DNA of 64,000 nucleotides from an uncultured Clostridia bacterium. GTDB taxonomy: Bacteria > Bacillota > Clostridia > TANB77 > CAG-508. Within the stretch, counting starts at the first letter, position 1, and the number at the start of each line of letters is the position of its first letter. Location: positions 1-64,000 of the forward strand of contig CAKOYQ010000009.1 of the NCBI GenBank assembly GCA_934130935.1, written 5' to 3'. The position numbers and the translations under genes were made by a program. The notes below the pieces were generated by a model, which ran no database searches, was not told where the DNA came from, and worked only from the letters and a program-made list of their open reading frames with translations. Of this stretch, positions 59,265-64,000 are shown one piece after another.

Positions 59265-60212
59265 ATGTTTATACAAATATTATTTATATTAATTGGTTTT
59301 ACACTGCTTATTAAAGGTGCTGATTTTCTAGTTGACGGTTCAAATGCTATTGCTAAAAAACTACATATTTCAGAAATTGTAATAGGTCTCACAATAGTAT
59401 CGGTTGGAACATCAATGCCAGAGTTATTTGTAAGCACTACGTCTGCAATAGAAGGATATTCAGATATTTCAATAGGTAATATTATCGGAAGTAATATATG
59501 TAATTTATTACTTATATTAGGTCTATCTGCATTAATTCGCCCATTAGAGTTCCAAAATCAAACTAAATTAATAGAAAATCCCATGTCAATATTTTTGACT
59601 TTGATTTTTCTTATTATATGTAATATTAATCAAAATATAAATAGATATGAAGGACTTATACTAATTGGATTATTCTGTTTATTTTTAACATATACAATAA
59701 TCATGGCTAAACGCAATCAACAAGATGTGATTTTACAATTTTCTAATGAAAAAAGCAAAAAAATAAGTATTTTTAAAAATACTATGCTTATACTTCTAGG
59801 TATAATATTATTGAAATTAGGAAGTGAATTAGTTGTAGAAAATGCAAAAAGAATTGCAATAACATTAAGTGTAAGTGAAAAAGTAATAGGATTAACTATC
59901 GTTGCAATAGGAACTAGCTTACCAGAATTAGTAACCAGCGTAACTGCTGCAATTAAAGGCGATAGCGATATAGCTATAGGTAATATAGTGGGTTCAAACA
60001 TTTTCAATATGTTATTAATAGTTGGAGTTTCTGCTGTTATAAATCCGATATCTTATAATATTACATATAATTTCCAAATGTTAATATTATTTATTGGAAT
60101 GGCAATGATAACATTTTTTCCTTTTGTAAAACCTAAGAATAAACTATCTAGGTTTGAAGGATTACTTTTTGTTTTACTTTATATATTTTATACTATAAAA
60201 CTTTTCTTTTAA
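59265..60212 (+). CDS. Sodium/calcium exchanger of the YrbG family
   Basis: 315-residue membrane protein with about ten helices in two homologous halves. Each half has an alpha-repeat: VGTSMPELFVSTTSAIEG (about 47-64) and IGTSLPELVTSVTAAIKG (about 208-225), with GNIIGSN and GNIVGSN following. The Glu residues in PEL bind the cation. It probably expels Ca2+ in exchange for Na+ (or K+/Na+). The start is the ATG at 59265 after AAGGTGATAAAA; the longer frame begins at the GTG inside this site. It is the only protein gene on the plus strand here. Confidence 0.92.
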   Translation: MFIQILFILIGFTLLIKGADFLVDGSNAIAKKLHISEIVIGLTIVSVGTSMPELFVSTTSAIEGYSDISIGNIIGSNICNLLLILGLSALIRPLEFQNQTKLIENPMSIFLTLIFLIICNINQNINRYEGLILIGLFCLFLTYTIIMAKRNQQDVILQFSNEKSKKISIFKNTMLILLGIILLKLGSELVVENAKRIAITLSVSEKVIGLTIVAIGTSLPELVTSVTAAIKGDSDIAIGNIVGSNIFNMLLIVGVSAVINPISYNITYNFQMLILFIGMAMITFFPFVKPKNKLSRFEGLLFVLLYIFYTIKLFF

Positions 60213-60230
60213 TAATAACCTTTTTTCCGT

Positions 60231-60284
60231 TTTCAAAGGGACATAAGACAAATAAATATTTATTCTTAGCTGTCCCCCTTGAAA
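60231..60284. terminator. Long stem-loop between convergent genes
   Basis: TTTCAAAGGGACATAAGA pairs imperfectly with TCTTAGCTGTCCCCCTTGAAA across a short AT-rich loop. It lies between the plus-strand exchanger gene and the minus-strand Cys-rich gene that end towards it. It probably serves as a shared terminator, although neither side has a strong T-run. GGGACA...TGTCCC hairpins like this are often dispersed in Clostridia. Confidence 0.5.
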
Positions 60285-60288
60285 TATT

Positions 60289-60804
60289 TTACCTTCTTCT
60301 GCATACCCTGCAAGATGTATTATTATTAGACGTAGTTGTTGTGTTAATTATGTTTTCATTTGCAACATCTGTTAATAGCACATTATTTTCATTTCCTCTA
60401 TTACATCCACAATTACATCCATTGTTATTTCTACAATTTACTGTGTTTCCACTTATTCTGGCAACAACCTCCCCATTACTATTAATAATTCTAAGTGAAT
60501 TATCATCATCATTATTATTTGTTTCATCATCAGAATTATATGGATTATGACATCTTATGCAATCATTATGTCTAAAAAAGCATGAACTATTGAAAACACA
60601 GTCCAAAAATGCTGACAAGAACCCTACAATCCCTAATATTATTGCTAATATTACTAATGTTATATTAGATAAAATAATTGCAACTAATAATGTTATAGAA
60701 AAAAATATAGCACCTACTAATAGTGGACAACGTACTAATCTATTGGTAAGTATTGATAATACTATCGTTACTAGTATTATGGCAAAGAAAATAAGTATAT
60801 TCAT
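60289..60804 (-). CDS. Cys/Asn-rich membrane-anchored protein, function unknown
   Basis: 171 residues. Residues 1-65 are hydrophobic with two or three membrane segments (ILIFFAIILVTIVLSILT, ILAIILGIVGFLSAFLDCVF). The remainder is polar, rich in Asn and Asp. Clustered cysteines occur as SSCFF, DCIRCHNPYN, NGCNCGCNRG and SCRVCRRR at the C terminus. The spacing suggests metal binding or disulfide cross-linking, as seen in spore-coat or exosporium proteins, but I do not recognise a family. The ATG follows AAAGGATG. No clear promoter is visible in the 118-base gap after truA. Confidence 0.72.
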   Translation of the reverse strand: MNILIFFAIILVTIVLSILTNRLVRCPLLVGAIFFSITLLVAIILSNITLVILAIILGIVGFLSAFLDCVFNSSCFFRHNDCIRCHNPYNSDDETNNNDDDNSLRIINSNGEVVARISGNTVNCRNNNGCNCGCNRGNENNVLLTDVANENIINTTTTSNNNTSCRVCRRR

Positions 60805-60922
60805 AATATTTCATCCTTTCAATTAATGACTTTTTATATTCATTTAATTCCTTGTGTTTTGATATATATTATGAATACACTTATTTTTTTGTTACTTATA
60901 TTTTTGCCTTAAACCTTTTTGT

Positions 60923-61660
60923 TTAGTCATACATTACTTTTAATAAATACAAACCATTAGGTGGGAATGTTTTTCCTGCATTTTCTCTTTTTCCCTGTTG
61001 AATTATGTTAATTATTTTTTCAGGTTTTATCTTTCCTAATCCAACTTCTACTAGTGTTCCTACTATTATTCTTACCATATTATATAAAAATCCATTTCCA
61101 GTTATCTCTATAAAAATTTTCTCATTTTCTTGGTATATATCTGCTTTGTATATTGTTCTTACACTACTTTTGCTACTTGTTCCACTTGCCTTAAATGCCT
61201 TAAAATCATGTTCTCCTTCAAAATATTTTATAGCTTTTTTCATTTGGCTTAAATCTAACTTTTGAGGAATATGTGTTTCTAAATTTCTATAAATTGCTGT
61301 TCCCTCTGGAGAATTATTTATAATATATCTATATGTCTTTTTTTTACAACTTAGCCTACTATGAAATCTTTCATCAACCTCCTCAGCTTTTTTTATTACT
61401 ATTGATCTCTTTAATTTAGAATTTATTGCTATTGCAAATTTCTCTATTGGAATTTGTGAATTTGTCTTGAAATTTGCTACTTGACCTAATGCATGTACTC
61501 CTGCATCTGTTCTTCCAGATGCATTTAATTCTACATCTTCTCCTGTTATTTGTTTTATTGCTTGTTCTATAGTTCCTTGAATATTTAACTTTGTAGGTTG
61601 TTTTTGCCACCCATTAAAGTCTTTTCCATCATATTCTATTGTTAGCTTTATGTTTCTCAT
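60923..61660 (-). CDS. truA: tRNA pseudouridine synthase A
   Basis: Makes pseudouridine at positions 38-40 of the tRNA anticodon stem. 245 residues: LTIEYDGKDFNGWQKQP at the N terminus, the catalytic Asp in ASGRTDAGVHALGQVANF, and the later segments FHSRLSCKKKTYRYII, GEHDFKAFKASG and NGFLYNMVRIIVGTLVEVG (partly listed). The start is the ATG at 61660; an upstream GTG overlaps the GGAG site. It follows cdaA after a terminator. Confidence 0.96.
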   Translation of the reverse strand: MRNIKLTIEYDGKDFNGWQKQPTKLNIQGTIEQAIKQITGEDVELNASGRTDAGVHALGQVANFKTNSQIPIEKFAIAINSKLKRSIVIKKAEEVDERFHSRLSCKKKTYRYIINNSPEGTAIYRNLETHIPQKLDLSQMKKAIKYFEGEHDFKAFKASGTSSKSSVRTIYKADIYQENEKIFIEITGNGFLYNMVRIIVGTLVEVGLGKIKPEKIINIIQQGKRENAGKTFPPNGLYLLKVMYD

Positions 61661-61677
61661 TTTTATCACATCTCCTC

Positions 61678-61711
61678 AAATAAAGAAAAGTGGCTGTACA
61701 TTTGCCACTAT
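61678..61711 (-). terminator. Terminator of cdaA
   Basis: AGTGGC/GCCACT (61689-61694 and 61704-61709) with a nine-base loop, followed by TTTTCTTTATTTG on the minus strand, directly after the cdaA stop codon. Confidence 0.75.
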
Positions 61712-61715
61712 TTTC

Positions 61716-62645
61716 TTAATTTTCTTTTTTCTTATATATCTTTTTTACCATTTCTTTAAGACTTTTTTTATCTTTCTTTGCTTTAGCTTCATTTAATCTT
61801 TTTGTAACTATATTACTAATTAAAATTTTTTTCAAAACATCTTCTCTTACATCTGCAATCAATGTTCCATCTTTAGCAACAGATACCTTTCCAGTTTCTT
61901 CTGAAACAATTATTGCTAAACTGTCTGATTCTTTTGATATACCAATTCCTGCTCTATGACGTGTTCCTAGTTCTTTTGCTATATCTTTATCTCCAGCTAG
62001 TGGTAGCATACATGCTGCTGCTGCTATTTTGTTGTTACTTATAACAACTGCACCATCATGCAAAGGTGTATTGGGAACAAATATATTAACTAATAGTTGT
62101 GGTGATACTTCTGCATTCATAGGAATTCCTGTAGATATTATATCTTTTATTTGTATATCTCTTTCCATTACTATTAATGCCCCTGTTTTATTTTTTGCTA
62201 ATTCATATACTGCTATAACAACTTTGTATATGTCTTCTTTTGTTTTTGTTATTATATCTTTGTCAAATCCAAAAAATCTCGAAAATTTGTTAGTCCCTCC
62301 AAGTTGTTCTAATGCTCTTCTTATTTCAGGTTGGAATATTATTATAATAAGTATTACACCCCAGTCCATTACTGTTGATAATATATAATTTAATATATAC
62401 AAGTTTAATACACCGCTAAGTGCGGTTGCAATTACTAGAAATGCTATTCCTTTCACTAATTGCCAAGCTCTTGAATCTTTTACTATCCTCAGCAACTCAT
62501 ATGCTAAAAATACTACTATAGCAACATCTATAATTAATGAGATTAATTTGATTGGATACTCTTGATACATTTTTATGTATGTTAGTATATTTTGTTCATA
62601 AAAATTATTTAATATTATTCCTATGTTCCCCATTTTTCTCATCAT
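61716..62645 (-). CDS. cdaA: Diadenylate cyclase CdaA (c-di-AMP synthase)
   Basis: Makes the second messenger c-di-AMP from two ATP; it controls potassium and osmolyte balance and wall homeostasis. 309 residues. Three membrane helices lie in the first ~115 residues. The DAC domain follows with IFQPEIRRALEQLG, the catalytic TPLHDGAVVI (DGA) and GTRHRAGIGIS (RHR). The C terminus is basic and coiled. The exact start is uncertain: the ATG at 62645 is close to AGAGG, and the ATG four codons later also fits. In Bacillus cdaR and glmM follow; here truA does. Confidence 0.95.
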   Translation of the reverse strand: MMRKMGNIGIILNNFYEQNILTYIKMYQEYPIKLISLIIDVAIVVFLAYELLRIVKDSRAWQLVKGIAFLVIATALSGVLNLYILNYILSTVMDWGVILIIIIFQPEIRRALEQLGGTNKFSRFFGFDKDIITKTKEDIYKVVIAVYELAKNKTGALIVMERDIQIKDIISTGIPMNAEVSPQLLVNIFVPNTPLHDGAVVISNNKIAAAACMLPLAGDKDIAKELGTRHRAGIGISKESDSLAIIVSEETGKVSVAKDGTLIADVREDVLKKILISNIVTKRLNEAKAKKDKKSLKEMVKKIYKKKEN

Positions 62646-62661
62646 TCCTCTCTTAAGTATT

Positions 62662-62814
62662 TTATTTTATATTTGTAACTACAAAATATATACATGTTGA
62701 GCATGATGCTAAAACCATTACAATCAATAAAAATAATGCCATTATCTTTGAAAATATTCTTTGTTTATCTATCTTATTTTTTATTTTTACTTTCTCTTCT
62801 TTTTCTTCTTTCAT
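62662..62814 (-). CDS. Small single-pass membrane protein
   Basis: 50 residues: a charged N terminus (MKEEKEEKVKIKNKIDKQR), then one hydrophobic segment (IMALFLLIVMVLASCSTC) and a short end. The ATG follows AAAGGATGATGTAAG, a reasonable ribosome-binding site. The stop lies 17 bases before the cdaA start, so the two are probably co-transcribed. Short proteins with a charged head and one membrane helix are common near cdaA and translation genes in Clostridia; no function can be assigned. Confidence 0.6.
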   Translation of the reverse strand: MKEEKEEKVKIKNKIDKQRIFSKIMALFLLIVMVLASCSTCIYFVVTNIK

Positions 62815-62895
62815 CTTACATCATCCTTTCCTTATATATTATAACACACTTTTTTTCTTTTTCAATATGTAAACTATAATTTTATTAATAGATTT

Positions 62896-64000
62896 TTACT
62901 TATTACTTATTTTATATATTTCAACTAATTTATTTTCAGCTTCTCTTAATTTATGTTCATCATTGGCACAAATATATGCTAAAAAGTCTCCTTTTATTAC
63001 CTCATCGCCAACTTTTTTATTCAAAATTATTCCAACCTCTGGTTCAATTTTATCTTCTTTTCTTATTCGTCCTGCCCCTAAATAACATGCTAATTTTCCA
63101 ATTTCTTCTGCATTAATCTCCTTAACCAAACCTGTTTTTTTAGTTACAACTGCTGAAATATATTTTGACTTTGCAAATTTTGTTGTATCATCTAAATATG
63201 AAATATCTCCATTTTGATTCTTTACCATTTCTTTAAACTTATTATAAGATGTTCCATTTTCAATATTTTCTAACATCTTTATTTTGTTCTCTTCTATATT
63301 GTTTCCTTTTCCTGCAAGCTGAATCATATTAGCTCCAAGTTCTAACACAACTTCCTCTAAATCTTTTGGCATATCTCCTTTCAGAAAATTAATAGCTTCT
63401 ATTACCTCTAAAGAATTGCCCACTGCATATCCCAATGGTTCATCCATAGGTGTTAATATACATCTTACTTCTCTTCCAACCAAGTTTCCTATTCTTATCA
63501 TCTGTTCCGCTAGTCTTTGAGCATCTTCTTTTGTTTTCATAAAAGCTCCTTTTCCAACAGTAACATCAATAAGTATTTTATTTGCACCACTTGCTATTTT
63601 TTTGCTCATTATGCTAGATGCTATAAGTGGAATATTATCAACACACGAAATTGAATCTCTTAATGCATATATTTTCTTGTCCGCTGGTGCTAAATTCATT
63701 GTTTGTCCTATCATACTTATTCCTATTTTTTTTACATTTGAAATAAATTCTTCTATCCCAACATTAGTTCTATATCCTGGTATTGATTCCATCTTATCAA
63801 CTGTACCGCCTGTAAATCCAAGGCCTCTTCCAGACATTTTTGCAATAGGAACTCCCATTGATGCAATTATTGGCAATAATACAATCGAAACCTTGTCTCC
63901 AACACCTCCTGTGCTATGTTTATCAACTACATTTTCTCCAAAACGTGATAAATCAAGTACCTCACCTGAGTGTGCCATCGCTAAAGTCAAATCTGTTATT
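62896..64000 (-). CDS. Pyrimidine-nucleoside (thymidine) phosphorylase, 5' end outside the window
   Basis: Phosphorolysis of thymidine or uridine to the base and (deoxy)ribose-1-phosphate in nucleoside salvage. About 368 residues are visible; the family has ~433, so roughly 65 N-terminal residues lie beyond base 64000. Present motifs: LTLAMAHSGEVLDLS, the phosphate-binding signature KHSTGGVGDKVSIVL, SGRGLGFTGGTVDKMESIPG (in part), and the C-terminal domain with LGAGRIRKEDKIEPEVGI. Whether it is specific for thymidine (deoA) or broader (pdp) cannot be told. Confidence 0.93.
   Translation of the reverse strand, partial: ITDLTLAMAHSGEVLDLSRFGENVVDKHSTGGVGDKVSIVLLPIIASMGVPIAKMSGRGLGFTGGTVDKMESIPGYRTNVGIEEFISNVKKIGISMIGQTMNLAPADKKIYALRDSISCVDNIPLIASSIMSKKIASGANKILIDVTVGKGAFMKTKEDAQRLAEQMIRIGNLVGREVRCILTPMDEPLGYAVGNSLEVIEAINFLKGDMPKDLEEVVLELGANMIQLAGKGNNIEENKIKMLENIENGTSYNKFKEMVKNQNGDISYLDDTTKFAKSKYISAVVTKKTGLVKEINAEEIGKLACYLGAGRIRKEDKIEPEVGIILNKKVGDEVIKGDFLAYICANDEHKLREAENKLVEIYKISNK

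Overview
The window is about 28% GC. Every protein gene except one (59265..60212) lies on the minus strand. Content and gene order point to a spore-forming, low-GC Firmicute, most likely an uncultured gut-type member of the Clostridia. The evidence is a sigE/spoIIGA pair, the divIB-ylxX/W-sbp-ftsA-ftsZ division cluster, the era-yqzL-recO block, rplU-rpmA, cdaA, and Gram-positive envelope genes. I cannot name a species.

Layout, read in the direction of transcription (right to left). 62896..64000 is a truncated pyrimidine-nucleoside phosphorylase. It is followed by a small membrane protein, cdaA (c-di-AMP synthase), truA and a Cys-rich membrane protein. A short plus-strand island holds tRNA-Met and a Na+/Ca2+ exchanger. 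A promoter near 58.92 kb then serves a large unknown protein, era, yqzL and recO. Without a clear break the same strand continues into a ~21 kb surface-polysaccharide locus (54657..33965). This locus has many GT2 glycosyltransferases, an ABC exporter (Wzm- and Wzt-like, with an extra C-terminal domain on Wzt), a methyltransferase/kinase-like/coiled-coil protein resembling the chain terminator WbdD, large membrane enzymes, a NAGPA-type glycosidase and UDP-galactopyranose mutase (glf). The glycan is therefore probably exported by an ABC transporter and contains galactofuranose.

Next come a 1,699-residue secreted GH25 muramidase with about nine ricin-type lectin domains, a ~317 bp foldback element, galE, an LtaS/OpgB-like phosphoglycerol transferase, a GT2 plus small DMT flippase pair, and mreB. 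The division cluster (divIB, two DUF881 proteins, sbp, ftsA, ftsZ) follows.

In Bacillus and many Clostridia the division cluster leads towards spoIIGA-sigE. Here the two are separated by a 10.3 kb operon of one small gene and six tandem paralogues built from 31 copies of a ~94-residue repeat (7358..17613). This is the most unusual object in the window. I do not recognise the family. The genes show recent internal DNA exchange, a fossil gene fusion, a fixed 17-nt stop-to-start spacing, and a one-base deletion that abolishes one stop codon. SpoIIGA follows, apparently starting at an ATA codon, then sigE. After these come a foreign-looking zinc-protease-like lipoprotein, two small membrane proteins, uvrB and rplU-rpmA. 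The L27 protein lacks the usual Firmicute N-terminal extension, and prp is missing between the two ribosomal genes.

Start codons were adjusted from Shine-Dalgarno positions where the longest reading frame began inside or before the ribosome-binding site.
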